Origin: Limanda limanda
Lineage: Eukaryota; Chordata; Actinopteri; Pleuronectiformes; Pleuronectidae
Direction: 5' to 3'
Assembly: GCF_963576545.1 (NCBI RefSeq)
Contig: NC_083637.1
Location: 18,071,507-18,135,506, forward strand
Length of the DNA: 64,000 nt
This document shows positions 40,631 through 55,026 of this stretch, piece by piece. Positions within the stretch are counted from its first letter, which is position 1, and each line of letters begins with the position of its first letter. The notes beneath the pieces are model-generated. The model was not told the origin of the DNA and made no database searches. It saw only the letters and a list, made by a program, of their open reading frames with translations. Made by a program: the position numbers and the translations under genes.

Positions 40631-41673
40631 GCACACATGACCCCCCCACTCAGAGCCAGGGAGAGTGACAGCCAGCTGTTCAGTGCAGGGACCCGGAGTT
40701 CCTCGACCCCCCCCCCCGGAGCGAGAGAGGCTGGTGATCCCTCCTCACCACGGGGCCCAGAATCCTCCCTCTGCGTCCCTCTCTCCGCCCCCATCTATCC
40801 ATCCATCCATCTATCCATCCATCCATCCATCCATCCATCCATCCATCCACTCGCTCTCCCTTCATCTCTTCCATAAGGACGCGTGCGACGTGCAGCAGCC
40901 AAACCGAGTCCCGGCTGAGTCTCCCGGAGCTGAACCAACCCTCCCCAGCGCAGGAGGAGGAGGAGGTCGGTGTGCACCTCCCTCCCTCCTGCCACCGGCT
41001 CCTGGAGCCTCTGTGCCTGCACTCGGCGGAGAGGAGCAGACGTGTGTCCCCTGCGTGCCAGGTACCATGACGCACCAAGAAAAACTGGCCACTTGCTGAG
41101 AGTTGTTTTTTTTTGGGGAGAGGGACTCCGCCATGTGTGTTGTGTGAAGCGGACTCCCCCCCCCCCCCCCTGGACGGAGGAGCCGTGTGAGACCTGTGCG
41201 TCATCCCGGTCCTGCGATCCACGTTGGTGCCAGTGTTTGATGATGTCATTATTTCTTTCAGATGGATCTGCGCTCCTCCAGCGTCGCATCCCTGTGAGCG
41301 CTCCGGCACCGTGCGCCCGCGGATCCTCGAACCGGGACCGCAGTGTGTGTGTCCGGGCTCCTCCGCAGACCTCCGTCCCCGCTGAGGGAAGGATCCATGC
41401 TCCAGAACTACATCAACTTTTACTCTGAGGAGGAAGGTTCAGGTGGAAACTTTGCCCTGTCTGTGGAAGTCCATTTGGAATCACCTTTTTCTCTATTTAG
41501 CTGTGTCTAAGACTGTGCCAAATTCCAACTCGGATGCGTAATGGTGCTCGACTCGTTGCCCTCCTAACGTGGCTGACGCATATATTTGGGAGATAGACTT
41601 ATGGGATTATAAACTACAGTAATGTGGAGTCGTTCCTGAGGACCGAGTGTCTGCTGCCCTCGGAGGGGAGTGT
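40631..41673 (+). promoter_or_regulatory. rhbdl3: GC-rich rhbdl3 promoter and 5' UTR region
   Basis: G/C and CpG content rise sharply over 40640-41450 (GACGCGTGCGACGTGCAGC, CACCGTGCGCCCGCGGATCC), unlike the A/T-rich flanks. Poly-C runs occur at about 40709-40719 and 41157-41170, and an (ATCC)n tract at 40792-40849. This is a plausible CpG-island promoter for the rhbdl3 coding exon that starts at 41674. A 5' UTR intron is possible but no splice pair can be fixed. Long ORFs here are composition artefacts. Confidence 0.5.
40792..40849 (+). repeat. (ATCC)n microsatellite
   Basis: About 14 tandem ATCC units with two ATCT variants, in the rhbdl3 upstream region. Confidence 0.9.
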
Positions 41674-41829
41674 ATGGAGACGAGCAGCCCGAGGATGACG
41701 GCCGGCCCCCGGGAGGCGCAAGTGAACTGCTCCCCGGCGGTGGCGGCCAACGCGGAGGGAGAGGAGATCGAGGTTTTGGAAAGTACCGACGTCCTTCCAG
41801 TGGCTCCAGAGGACGTGAGTGTAAACGCA

Positions 41830-41904
<75 letters not shown>

Positions 41905-42949
41905 GTGCACACACACACAAACGTGGCTCCATGACTTCATAGGACATTACAATGACTAACTTTGATTTCCTGGAGAATTACTATAACCTTTACCATCATT
42001 AACCCAAATCCTAACATAAACCTAAAACATGTCGTCATCACCTTAAAATGTAATGAAACGGTGAAGTTGCTATATTTGTCCTCATAATGAAGACACATCC
42101 CCATAATGTGTCTAAACAGATTTAGGTCCTCACAACATGAGAAATACCTGGACCACAAAAATGTTGGACCAAGTGCCTGTGCCATGGAGACTTGTTCTAG
42201 CCTCAACCATAGATACTTTAAAACTAACATTGACGCTAACCTTAAAATATGTTTTCACCTAAAAACTTAACTATTTTGCATCAGATGTTCCCAACGTTCA
42301 GCCTCTGCTGTCCAAAAGGAATGTGCGAAAAACTTTTTATTGCCAACATGCACACTTAAATTGTTTTATTTTGAAATAAGCTAGTATATTTGGTGTGTTC
42401 TAACAACTAAGGCTAAAATCTGCTGTTTCTAATGTAAAATCGCGCGTGTGTGTGTGTGTTTAATTTAACAAGGCAGGATGTCATATGAACATGAGCCTAA
42501 ATTAATTTGAGGTTGTTCATCCTAATGGCTTAACTCATAACTGCAGTTTTACATCGATACCTGAGGGATTTCCTTTTTTCAAAGGGAGATCACTCAAATG
42601 CACATGCACACACCTGCCAGTCTCCCTCCATTAGCAACCTCAGACTTTCCGATTGCCTCCTCACACATAATGATCCACACTTTGAGGCTCTTATTATCTT
42701 TTGCTGCGGCTCATTGAACACGATGGTCAGATAAAAACAGCATACGACTGCAGGACTGCAATTAAGCGAATGCACACAGAGAGGTAATTCTATTTGGCTG
42801 ATATTCATCATTTCCAAACAGGTGCTCCTCTCTGCTTTAGCACCTGTTTCTGAGGTTTTTTTCTATCTTTTCCTCTCACTCACTCCTCTGCTTGCTCTTT
42901 TTTCTCTCCTTTCCCCTTGTCCCAGCAATGGAAGTCTCTGTTTGACAAG
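41674..42949 (+). CDS. rhbdl3: Rhomboid-like protein 3, first two coding exons (rest outside window)
   Basis: RHBDL3 (ventrhoid) is a multi-pass rhomboid-family membrane protein with an N-terminal EF-hand region. Only the amino end is present. Exon 1, 41674-41814, encodes METSSPRMTAGPREAQ... ending VLPVAPED before donor GTGAGT. Exon 2, 42926-42949, is only 24 nt and encodes QWKSLFDK before donor GTATGT. Human RHBDL3 has the equivalent PAAPED-HWKVLFDQ at the same place, and the gene lies beside RHOT1 in mammals, so both sequence and synteny agree. A second in-frame ATG eight codons on (41695) has A at -3 and is a possible alternative start. EF-hand, rhomboid core and catalytic residues are not in the window; I looked through 42950-64000 and found no such exon. 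With so few residues seen, the call depends partly on synteny. Confidence 0.72.
41827..41919 (+). repeat. (CA)n microsatellite beginning 12 bp after the rhbdl3 exon 1 donor
   Basis: About 90 bp of CA dinucleotides, interrupted once by CGCGTG. It directly follows the donor GTGAGTGTAAACG of rhbdl3 exon 1. CA repeats next to donors can act as splicing elements (hnRNP L type); here that is only a possibility. Confidence 0.9.
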
Positions 42950-44156
42950 GTATGTATGTATTGCAACTGAAAGTGGCTTGAATCTCTATTTCTATTTGCA
43001 TGTTTCACTCATTGTGGAGCAGTGTTGTGTTGAAAAAGCTTCTCGTCCGTGTGTGACCGCTGCCTGTATCTCTGTTATCAGCTCACAGTAGCACAGATGT
43101 GTTTAACAAATGAAGCACTGCAGCTTAAAGGTCATGAAACATTGGGAGGTTACTTGGAAGAACTCAGATGCAATGTTGCACCATCAGCAGTATAAAGTTC
43201 TTCTTTTCTATTGTGAAAAAAGTGCTTTGCAGATAAATTATTCTTTAATTTCTACATTTCTCCCATGTATCATGACCATGACCTTGTAATCATGCTGTTA
43301 ACTGGCTTTACTCCCGGAAGTGACTTAAATCTGCACCTGGCAATTTTGCACACATGTTAGAAACATGTTGCCTAAAGTACCCAGAAATGATTTAACATGA
43401 TGGTTGGCTTCACAAACCTCATTCATTCTCTTCAGACCTTCTTTGTACTCCTTAGATTATCCCCAAATATCTTACACTGGTGGATTCATTTGTTTTTTAA
43501 GAGCTCCCGCATTGCTTTTCATAGTTTGTACATCACTTATTGATTGGTTTCTTTCTCTGGGTAAATATACCAGAATTTTATTTGGCAAAATGAGGTAAAT
43601 ATGCAGGGTCTCAGCTGGTGCAGATGGCCCTGGCTTCTCTCCTTTCAGCCCCAGTTTGTGATTTAGGCTGATTACACAAATGTATTTTTAGATCAAAATC
43701 TTGCCGAGTGCAGCTTTGAATCCTTTGCCTGCTGGGTAACATTCACGCCATTACATGTAACTGGGCCACGCCTTTGTCAAACCAAACCCCTGTAGAGGCG
43801 AGAGCGGAGGAGTGGGATCACACTGTGGATGCTGTGGATGTGTCACCCGCTGACACTGACCCCAGTAATGCTATTAGGGTGATACAAAATCCTGGATGCA
43901 TTGATCTGTCAGACTGATCTTATGAGACACACACACACACACACGCAATGTAAAGTTAAAGCCAGAAACCCCAGGAGAGGAAAAAACACAGACCGGCTAT
44001 TCATGCAAACAGACGGTTGGACTGACAGACGGTAAACGGACTCCCTATCAAACACACATGCACACGCGCATGCACTTACACACGCACAGCCACTACTCTG
44101 TGGGGCTATTACAGCACCTGCCCACCCTGGGGCCCCCGGATTTCTCCTGGGAGGGA

Positions 44157-44185
44157 TGTGTGTGTGTGTGTGTGTGTGTGTGTGC
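44157..44185 (+). repeat. (TG)n microsatellite
   Basis: About 14 TG units followed by CTTGTGTG; simple repeat in rhbdl3 intron 2. Confidence 0.9.
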
Positions 44186-44996
44186 TTGTGTGAATGCAGG
44201 GGTTAGCTGCGATGTGAAGGGTTGAGTCAGAGGCTCGTGTCAGGCGCACTCTTTCAGGGGGAGACTGAGGTCCCGTGGGATTATGGGAAATGATAGCTGG
44301 GGTGTGGTGCATGTGTTTGTATTATTAATGGTGCATATTCTATGGACAGGCATTAAGTGGGCCTCTCAATCCGTTGTGTTTATGCGCAAGGCGCTGCTTT
44401 GAGTTTCCTCAAGTGGACGCCGGTCGACAAAAACATACGTGGGTTGTCCGAATGGTGAGGTCGCTGCTCAGTCTGGCAGTAACAAATGTCCTTTCACTCT
44501 TTTATTCTCCTTCTCTCCTTCGTCCTCACAAAGAGTCGGCCCATTTGTCAGGGGGCTGACCCCGGAGACCCCCAGCTTCTGTGAAGCGACTAAAGAAGAG
44601 AAATGATGGGGCACAGAAAAACAGGAGAAGATGGGTTTTGAACCAGACCGGCTGTGGGAGGGAGAGAAGATAAATGTTGCATGAAAACAAAGAGCAAGGT
44701 CCAGACTTTTATTTGCCTACAGCACAAAGACAAACACTATAAAGCGAATCTACGTATGTAAGTCCAGTGTAATGTACAGTTTGGTGTATTTGCCAACATC
44801 ACAAGGGGTTTGACATGGGGTCGGAGAGGGTTGAGGTCCGTCATTGGCCAGTGAGACCAGTCTCTGCACTTGCATGCAGCCCACTCTCATGGTGAGGTCG
44901 GCCTGCCTGCTGAGGACGGCTGAACATTAAAGTGACATACCCAAACCAAGGGGGTGAACTTATGTTGTTATGCTGTGGTTGGGTCACACTTGGTGC

Positions 44997-45125
44997 TAAC
45001 CATAGACTGTACGTAAAGTTGGATAACATGACAGGTCCCCAAAGCCGAAAGCATCTCAGTCACCACATGGTGGCTGGCTGCATTAAAGGTCACAAACCTC
45101 ACCTTCTCCATATAAGTGGATGAAG
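44997..45125 (+). repeat. Dispersed repeat, family B (copy 2)
   Basis: It contains CCATAGACTGTACGTAAAG, then AACATGACAGGTCCCCAAAG, then CATGGTGGCTGGCTGCATTA and AAGGTCACAAACCTCACC. The same order of landmarks occurs at 48829-48960, and in reverse complement near 14281. Confidence 0.65.
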
Positions 45126-48100
45126 CACGTAGTACACGTGAAATACATTTTTTCTCAAACAAGATTTCTGTTATTTTAGTTGCTAGTTCCTTTCATGCTG
45201 CTCATTTATTTGAAAAGTTTGGATTTAATAGGTTGTTTCAGGATTTTCTTTTCAGATATACATGACCTTATTCTTTAGCCTTCCAATGTTCTTACAGATC
45301 ACACTTGACCTTCTAGCCAGTGGCTGTAAGGTATTCTTTTGAAGAGAATATTCTAGTGAGAGTAATATACTGGCTACCAAAGATGTTCATATATGAAGAG
45401 AATAACTCTCCTCTTGTAGTAATCACTTCTGGCATCTCTGCCATGTCAAATTCAGAGCCCCTAGTATTCTGTGCACACCATCAGAGATGTTTACACAGCA
45501 GAGAGAGAAGACAGGATCCTCTTCTGTTGTTCATATTTCTTTTTTTTTGGGACTATGGCTTTCCCTCTGTTTCATTAAAACCAACTTGGGCTCTGAACAA
45601 AACCTTCCTCGTCATATCATTTTTACAGGCTCCCATGTGAGCTCGGAACGTACAGCTATCAGTGTCTGGGTTCCACACTGTTGGAATCAAAGTGCTGCGT
45701 CGCTCTGTTCGCCTCCTCCTCCTCTCCTCCTCCTCCACTCCTCTCCGCTGTCCCCGGAGAGGATTTTGTTGCTTTATAAGTGCTTTCGTTCCCAGCGCGC
45801 AGGAAGTAAGAGAGCGAACCTCAGAATGCATTGATACATGTTTCCGATCGGCAGAAACAAACATGAAGCCTGAACTCAGACGGTAAAAATGATGAGGCAG
45901 AGGAGATAGCAGCTCCAGATGCTCCCTCTTATAATCAAAGTGTCCCAGCCTCCATTTGTCCTTTAGAAACAGACTCACACACGCACAATGCATTACACAC
46001 AGTTTCATCCAATAGAAGAGATAGGGTCTTTTGAGTCTCTATGTTGAGCTGACTGATTATCACACACTTAAATGCCTCTTCATGTTTTTTGGAGGATTTC
46101 TGGGGATTAGAATATGGGCCATACTTTACGCTCAGGATTTACATGATTAAAACCGTATTAAACTTGTTTACGTCACAGCCTGAAATGAACTGCATCAGTG
46201 TTGTCCTCCACAGGGAAAGGCACATCAGTTGGATTTCTTCACATAACAATGACGAGAAGTTAAATGAAGCTGCTTTTATTCGTGCACCGAAGTCTGGACA
46301 CCGTCCTGCCAACTAGAGAAGCTGTAAGTGTGAGTGTGAATGTCCAAGTCTGTTGCTCCAGTTTACTTTTCCTGCCAATCCCCAGGTGAAATGTCCTGAA
46401 AGTGAGAATATAGCAGGAATATGTGGAAATTCCCAGCAGGTGAGTGAACCTGTTGATGAAATTTCTAACACGCAATGGACGCAAAACTGGAAAAAGTACA
46501 AATAATACGAATACCTCAGGATTAAAAAGAGGTAACGTACTCGTAGACGACACTGTGGTAGACGCCAACGTGGAAACTTGCACTCCTCATATGTGAAAAT
46601 TTAAACTCCAGAAAATTTGTGGACCCAATTATCCACACAATTCCTCATATTATAACTTCATCACTTTGCTCGAGTTCATGGGTAACAAGTAAAATCTACA
46701 AGGTGTCTGTCTTTAAGTTGCCTTGGTCTGGAGAGTGATTTTGCAGGGGGTGCATAATGAAGGGCTGCACCAACAGGGCAGATGCACTGAGTCATTATCC
46801 TGGACGACTGGGAATACCCCACTGCTTGTAAAGCCTGTCAGTGGAAGTTCCCAGGTGTGCAGTATACAAACCATAGACTGTATATCTGCAGTGCAAAGAC
46901 TTTTCCGTCTTAAAGGGAATATGTATTATTTGTACAAAGGTTGCTCGTCACTCAGCCCTGCTACCGGAATTTGTGTCTATTCCACAACTATCAGTGAACA
47001 GTAGCATTTGAATACGTGTGTGTGTGAGTGTGTGTGTGTGTTTGTGTGTTTGTAAGCCATTTAAGTTTGTCCACAGTCCCCTTTGTGTTGACAGCGTGCT
47101 CCCAGTGGTATGTTGAAATGCCCCACACGCGCCCACAGGAGCTTAGTTATTAAACACTGTCACATGGCTGCATACTTTCCACGGGTCTGTGCCCCTTCAT
47201 TTCTTGCTTGGTAGCTTAGAAAAACCTCTGAATGTGCAACTGAACTGCAAAAATAAAAGTCTTGTTGGAATGTCTTCTCATCAGCACCCCATCAATGGTG
47301 AACTAAAATAATGACAGTGGGGCCTCTGGTGTTAAAATAGCCCAGCTAACGATACATTTATTTTATTTTAAAACAAGCAGAAGTTCCCCGGCGGGGGAAG
47401 CCACCTGTTCCCGGTGGGACTCGTGTTTCCCAGGATTCCCGTCGTGCATTTCAATGAGCTTGTTAGTTAGGTATTCAGTGGCAATAGCCGAGAGAAAAGT
47501 AAGGTCATCACTTAAGGCCGCTCTGTCTGGCAGCGCCGTCTCGCCTCACCGTCCCGTGCACGGCACAGCTGGCATTGCCTCAGTGTTGCTGGGTTTTTTT
47601 TGTTTTAAAAGTGCACTTCTAGTGAATGGTCTACCACCCAGGTAAATGGAACTTAATGGATAAGCCCACTGGGAACCGTCAGCTGCGTGTAGCAGTGCAT
47701 GTAGGGAGAGCATGCATCGCCACACTCTGTCAGGTTTACCTACTTTGAAAGCCAAATGAAACTCAGACATCGAGATCATGATGGCGGTCACTGCAATTAC
47801 TGACAGAAGGAGAGATGATATGCAGCTTTCAAATTTGGCATTTTTAGGAAGGTGAGGACTCTTTTGCAACAGTTCAAACGCTGAAATGGATATGTTGCAG
47901 TTTTTATGAAACTTTAAAAGTGACCTGCAGTATTGAGCCCTGGTGAGTTAAGACTGGCTGCAGGACAAAGTCCACCGAACCTTGAAGCTGCACCGACGCT
48001 GCTGCACAAAGAGCTGTTCACCTGTTTATTCAAAGTTCAGTGAAGCTCGACTCAGTGAGCAGAACCCTCAGCTGGCGGGTCGCCTGTTAATTTGAAGTTT

Positions 48101-48828
48101 ATTAATTTGATCGCTGCACTTTCTTGGGCCTTTTCCAATTCACTAGCCAAGTGTGAAGCTGTCATTCCTTCAGCTGTCGTCTTCTTGAGTTTCCCCTTAA
48201 TTTATAATGTTCCGATTTTTTGTTCTTCTCTTTTTTCCGTATTATCGATGCTGATGTGCTTATCAGCCTAAATCCCATTGACACGTACACAGATGGTGGA
48301 GGTCACAGTCTGCTGACCTGCTTATTTAACACCACACCAGTGATTGACACCAGCTGAGTCATGGAGATAACCCACTGACACACACTTTGCGCTGATATCG
48401 AACCGTGTTGTCTCAATTCGTAAAAGTCGTTACAAGTAGCAACCCCTCCAGTCCTTCTGCTCTGTAAAGTACTAGGGCGGTGTGCAGTGATGAAATAACA
48501 GACAGAGCCCCAAATATTTTCATTGAAAGATTTAATCAGAACTCATCTTTCCCTGCTCCTCGGCCACCCCCCCGCTTGGCTCTAAATAGATTTTCTTAAT
48601 GAAAGGCCCGGTTCCAGTTGGCGGAGTGTGAAAACAGTCATCCGCTTTTATGCTGAGGTAAAAATAGATGCTGTGCCCGTCTGTCTGTAAACGCGAGAAA
48701 GAGGATGTGCTGGTTTATCCAGAATTGGTCACAATGTGCAAACTCATCCCAGCGGCGGTGGATCCCAAAGTAACTCTTATGACACTTCATATGCTTTGTG
48801 TGTTCATGTGCATACGTGTGTTTGTACT

Positions 48829-49390
48829 CACTAGCATAGACTGTGTATAATTGCGATGGATTACATGACTGCTGCCAAAAGCATGTTTCTCTCCCCCTGG
48901 TGGCTGGCTGCAGTATAGGTCATGAATCCCGCCAAATCCTTGTTAGTGTAGGAATTGTAGGAAGTGCTTTTTCTTTTTGGTAAGTTTGTGATTTTAATTA
49001 GTTATTAGATGATAACAAAAACTGAGTGAAACCTCATGAGTGACAGCTGAGGCTGGCGATTGGTTGAGCGTATCTATGGGCGTGATCTCGCTGCCAGGTC
49101 TCCTCCCCCAGTGTTTCGCCTCTTCTGCTCTCTACACTGACTGTTTATCAGTACTCTGCTCAAATGTGATTGGTCAATCTTGTTACGGGAACCAGAAGAC
49201 TTCCGGCCCTGAAATCTTGTCCCTCACTGACAAATTCTGCATATTCGCATGCAGACGCTGTTTGGCTAGCCTACTGCTAATACTTCTGCTGCACAGACTC
49301 CGGCTCCAAGTGACGTAAACGGGGCAGAGTTTGTATTCAGGATATTTTGGCTTCATTTCTGGATTTCTGAAGGAGGGGAGACACGTGGCC
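48829..49390 (+). repeat. Dispersed repeat, family B (copy 3, longest)
   Basis: CTAGCATAGACTGTGTATAA near 48831, TGGTGGCTGGCTGCAGTATA near 48899 and GGTCATGAATCCCGCC match copy 2. The following GTGACAGCTGAGGCTGGCGA and GATTGGTTGAGCGTATCTAT, through TTCATTTCTGGATTTCTGAA near 49370, probably belong to the same element; this extended end is an inference. Confidence 0.55.
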
Positions 49391-50691
49391 CATCTTCATA
49401 TACAGTCACTAGACCTGAAAATGTAAATACATTATTAGAGGTCAACAGAGTGCAGCTGAAGTGACAGAACACGTCACCTGCTGAGTCAGCATGTGTGTTG
49501 GACGTTGGGTTTGCAAGCTGCCTTTTTATAGGTCCACTAGCAGTGCCACATTTAATGGGGCTCCCACACAAATTAGTCCTTATTCATCAGTACTCTATCT
49601 TCTCTTTCAGCTCCCTCTCTCTTACGTCCTCTGTCTCTCTGTCTCTCATCTTTTTGTTCTGAAGTCTGATTCCCCATCAGAGTGAAGTGGATGACACTGC
49701 AGATATGGAGAGGCTTCAATCTCAGTCTGCTCATCGATACTTTCATCTCATCCGTTTTCATTAGCTCTGTTTACAACTAACAGCATATGAAACACACCAT
49801 AGTTCATCAGCTTTGTAACAACTCCACTAAAACTGGAGCAGGGGACCAGAGGGAAAACAACAAATTAGGGTTTGACCATGGAGCCGTGTTTTATTTTCTT
49901 CAACGTTTTGTGCCATGTGTCACAGCTTGCCCTGTACGTATCCTACTTTTGTTTCCGTTTCTGTCATGCAGTGATTGAGGCCTTATTGTTCTAGTTCTTG
50001 TTAAGTAGTTTTTCTTACTGTCAGGCAGCAGAACAAATACAAGGTAGTGATTTTAGTGCAGTTTATAAATGCAACGCATAAAGCAGGCAATCAGGTTTTC
50101 ATGATAATAGTCATTTGGACAAAATAGGAACAGCTTAATGACAGCTATTATGAAATCGTCTATTTAAACATGTAAAAAGAGTCTTAACAGAGTTCACACA
50201 GTTCCAGGTCACAAAAAAGGTGTCTAGTTCCAGCTCTTCTGGGACACAGCCTGAGACAGCACACAATAGTCGTTCAAACAAGGGGAATACAACTGACACT
50301 TCCTCTTCACCTTTACAAACACCATGCTGTCTCTCATGCCTCCACATGCCCGGCTCATCACTGCATGAAGTGGTCAGAGTGATTGCTGGATTGTTGGTTT
50401 AATTTAGCTATGTAGGCCAGAATGTATCATTACCATGTTTGTTTTGGGTCTGCATGTGGCAGCAGGACTGCTTTTGTTCAGTGTAAGTTGTTGAACATCT
50501 TTCTTACCTTCAACTTATCTTTCAAGCAGCTTCCAGCTTCCTCCTATTTCAGTCAGTCACTCTGATCCTCCGGGGATCAAACGCGTTGCGCAGGTCCACT
50601 CAATCCTCCTGGCTGAAACTGCAATACCTTCCCACAGGTTATGGTTACAGAGGTGTTGACAGAGTGACACATCAAGCCAACGCCAGGGGGC

Positions 50692-51214
<523 letters not shown>

Positions 51215-54200
51215 CTCCTCAGTAAAGCACGGCCCATTGGAGAATGTTCCACACTGAGTGTACGACTCAGACGACTCTTTCATTCCCTTCTGTTCTCCCG
51301 TTAGAAGAACAGTTAAGTCTTTATTGGGACAGATGGCACGAAGACAACCGCCATTAAAGAAACGCCGACAACTACCAGCACAGATGTTTACATGCTTGTT
51401 CTCGATTTATAACGCCAGCTACACTTTCTGGGTTTAAACTCTAAATTGTGTGCTGGCTTTCAGATCGTTTTGTCTTTCTATGTGCTCAGCTGTCCGTGAA
51501 GCGCCTCACCAGCGTCTCCTTGTTTACTCCGTCTTTTCTCCTTGGAGAATTTGCAGTGAAGTGGTAACAGGCTGCGGTGTAGGCGAGATAATGCAAGAAA
51601 CGCACAATTCAAAGGTGATGGCTTTTTTTGTTGCTGTTCTTCACACGCCCACGCGAAACCTCTGGGTAGAGCGTTTAGTTTGTAGTTTCTGCTTTTCTCT
51701 CGCTTCACTTCTCAGACTTTCATTTAGAAGTATATTCATAAAAGTAAGCAAAATTTAGTCTCTCATTTGTGTTATTCCCTCAGTGTTGCTTTTCCTGGTT
51801 TGTGTCCACATGGCAACTCCCCAGAAATGTTGATTTCCTTCCCACGCACGAAGCAGTTTTCCCTTATCTGACCCTCAAATAGCAATGGACTTGCTTTTGT
51901 CTCTGGAAGATGTTTCACCTCTCATCCAAATTTAGTCTTTTATTCTAACTGACTAATGAGAGATTTCAAGTATTTAACCTCTGTGGGTGGTTGTGTTAAA
52001 CAGTCAGTTGATATAAAAGTATGAACATGTTCTGGGATGGTTGGTTTGTTGTCCTCATGACAACCGGTCCTGAGCCAGCCGAGTGGGCTCAGCAGATTCC
52101 TCAGGTGAGTGACAGTGCTTAGCTTTCACTCAGAACTCAGTTCCCGTCCTGTCTCGTCCGTGTCGTCTTACATCGACGCCAAAGGTTTCCAGCAGGGCCA
52201 AAGTGCTGAAGTGGCAAACTCCAACTAGGAGAAACCACATCACTCATCACACAAGAAACCACGGACTAAAAGAAAATCAAGACATTTTTGATGTTTTGTG
52301 AATTTAAGCATCCCTGTGTGTCTGTGCCGCTGTGTTGTGGCTGGTGTTTTGTCAGGAAGAGGTTAATAAGATATGATGCAGAGCACATACATCTCATTTG
52401 CAATACGCAATTATTCAGTGTGTAAAAACTTGGCCAGCTGTCACGGATATAATTCAGTGATGGAGGCTCATGCAGATGTAGGGAAATGAAATTAGGTCAC
52501 AGATGGAGTTCAGTCCCACTGATTATAAAATTTATACATGACTGTGAAGTATTAAGTATCTGTAGAGGGGGGGGGGACTGCAATAACCAAATACATCTGT
52601 CTGTAAATAAGATTGAAAAGCATTTTCACGATATGGGTCCTAAACTGTGCAGTGCATCTTCACAGGTGTTGGTGCTTTAGCTCTTATTTGCTGAATTGGT
52701 TGAAATGCATGTATGTTATATGTTGGGGTTTTGATGGTTAATACTGAGAGCCATCAATCGTACCTTTTAAGTATGTATGAAATAATCCAACCTTTGCCCC
52801 CAGTACTGATTCCGACACCTCAACTCAGAGTATTCGCACATTCCAAGAACTGATGCAACGCCACTGTAGTGTGGTTTTGCATTTGCAGTTTGTCTGTGCT
52901 CTTATTTTGTTTGAAAATTAGCCAGGAAATAAATACATGTAGTTTTGTTCTTCTTAAAAGAAAAAAAATGCTGCTGAGATTTTCTCTCCAGCATTGATGT
53001 CACTGCATGAGCACATAAATCTCCTAACTCAGCCCCTTGGAGAACTGTTGTTATCATTCTGGACTGTGGGGCAGTAAAAGCTTTATGTGTTGCACCGATT
53101 CTTAAGAACATGAGCGGTTGAATTCCCACTTGCTGCACCTCTGCTGCTGCTGAACACCAACCATTTAGATGGCAGATAAGATGGGACAACAACTAAAGAC
53201 GATAAGGATGTTTAGCTATATTTCTTTTTGCAGTGTGTGATTCAAACCAAATACTTTACCAAACCTAACAGGATTTGTGACTGAATCCCCGTTTTTTAGT
53301 TACAGTCACTGTGTACTTGGAATCAGATCCTCCATACATATTGTAATGCCAAAGGATTTAGGCCAATCCTACATTATGATCCTGACATTATGATGCATCT
53401 AATAGAAATCCTCTAAGTTTCAGAGGTAGTCAGAGGTATATTCTTATCTTTATCCCAGGTTTTACCTCAGCTACAGTTGAGGACACAGCAGCTCATCAGG
53501 CCTGACACTGAAGGTGTTACAGTGATAAGAATGATCTCCCTCAGGAGGAGAGTTGCCAAGGCTGTGATCATTTCAAATTCTCATGCAGGTGGAATAAGGA
53601 TTTACTGTGGAGTTAATTGGATAAAGGAAACAGTCTCTGGAGATAGAATTACAGTCATGCACATTTAGGCATCGAAATGATGATCTTTAGTCAAGATCAG
53701 TGGCATTAGTTGGTGTGAGCATCGTGTGTCTGGGCGGGAACAGTTGTGGGGAATCTTTCCAGACTATTCTGGGGTAGAATGAAGCCTGAGTCCACACAGT
53801 TCATTCCATTAGTTCCAACGTCACCTCTCATCTCGTTACTCTGAGTCTCTCTTCCACACTTCTGCAGGACTAGCTGTGTTAAGATATCGACCGTGACACC
53901 CTGCTGAGATTAATCACTCGGAGAGGAAAAGGAGAAGTGGAAATCACTCTTCACGTTTCTTAGAAAGTTAAGTTTTGTTTTATTCCGGGCAAATTAAGTG
54001 ATGTCAATTTCTGTGCTGGTCTATTTCATGTTGGGGGTCTTGTTACTGTGAGCTTGTCAGGCAGTGTTTTAACTCTTCTGTCTTCTCTCGCCTTATAAGG
54101 TAACTGAAGTAGTTCGTATTGAGAGAGAGCGGGGACCGTTTCTTCCTCTCTGACCTCTGGGGATTATGGAAATAGGATTTAGGTAGCGGGTGCCCAAGTG

Positions 54201-54991
54201 GGGCTTTTCACCACAGCTGAGGATCAGGAGACATCGGACCGACTGCCCTCCTTAAAGTAGCAGATTTATAAAAGATCCCGTGCACATAATTGCGACAAAA
54301 CAGCCCAGGAAGGGAAACGTCAGTCGTGACAGAAGGTGTTAACATAACCATTTACACTCAACAACTGGGACCTGTTTGGTGAGGGGGGGTGTTCTTGTTG
54401 AAGACTGACAGACAGTGTGAAGGGTCCCACTCGACACAGATGGCAACCTTGAAAATGTTTCTGACAACCCCACTAGCTCCCCCATTCTCACCCCCCCCCC
54501 ATGCCTTTCCCGCCTCCCCCTTTTTTCGTTCTTTTCTTTTCTTCCTCGAGATTTGAAGAAAATAAGTCCGGGGCCCTGGGGTTCATTTGCCAGCTATTAT
54601 AGATCATAAATCTCTGTGGTGAATGGAGCTGCTGCCGTCGCTGCTGCAGGTTTTTTGATGGCGTTGTCGGGGGGGGGGGGGAGCTGACCTCAGGGCAGGC
54701 CTGCAGCAGAGGAAAGGGACTGAATGGGAAAGAAAAGACAGGCCGGGCCACGGCTCGTTAAACAAATGTTTCTCCCTTCTTTTTGTTCGCCTTCTGATTC
54801 CGTGAATAGCTGCTGAATGTGTGCAGCGGTGAGGGGATGTCTGATAGCAGGGCCAGGCCGGCCGGTAATGAGGGGTTCTCACCTTGTTGTAAATGGGAGG
54901 TTTGGGGGGAAAAGGTCACCGATCTCCGTCTTTGTCCCTGTCTGACCTGCCTGTGCCCTGTGCCTGAGTGTCACGAACACTCCATCACATC

Positions 54992-54994
<3 letters not shown>

Positions 54995-55023
<29 letters not shown>
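54995..55023 (+). repeat. (TG)n microsatellite
   Basis: About 14 GT/TG units in rhbdl3 intron 2; simple repeat. Confidence 0.85.

Positions 55024-55026
<3 letters not shown>

Noticed and set aside
40586..41428. Several 90-209 codon ORFs on both strands
   Set aside because: GC-rich promoter-like DNA with poly-C and ATCC repeats; none resembles a protein family or continues rhbdl3.
41564..41947. Minus-strand ORFs rich in VCVCVC
   Set aside because: Antisense of the CA repeat and of rhbdl3 exon 1.
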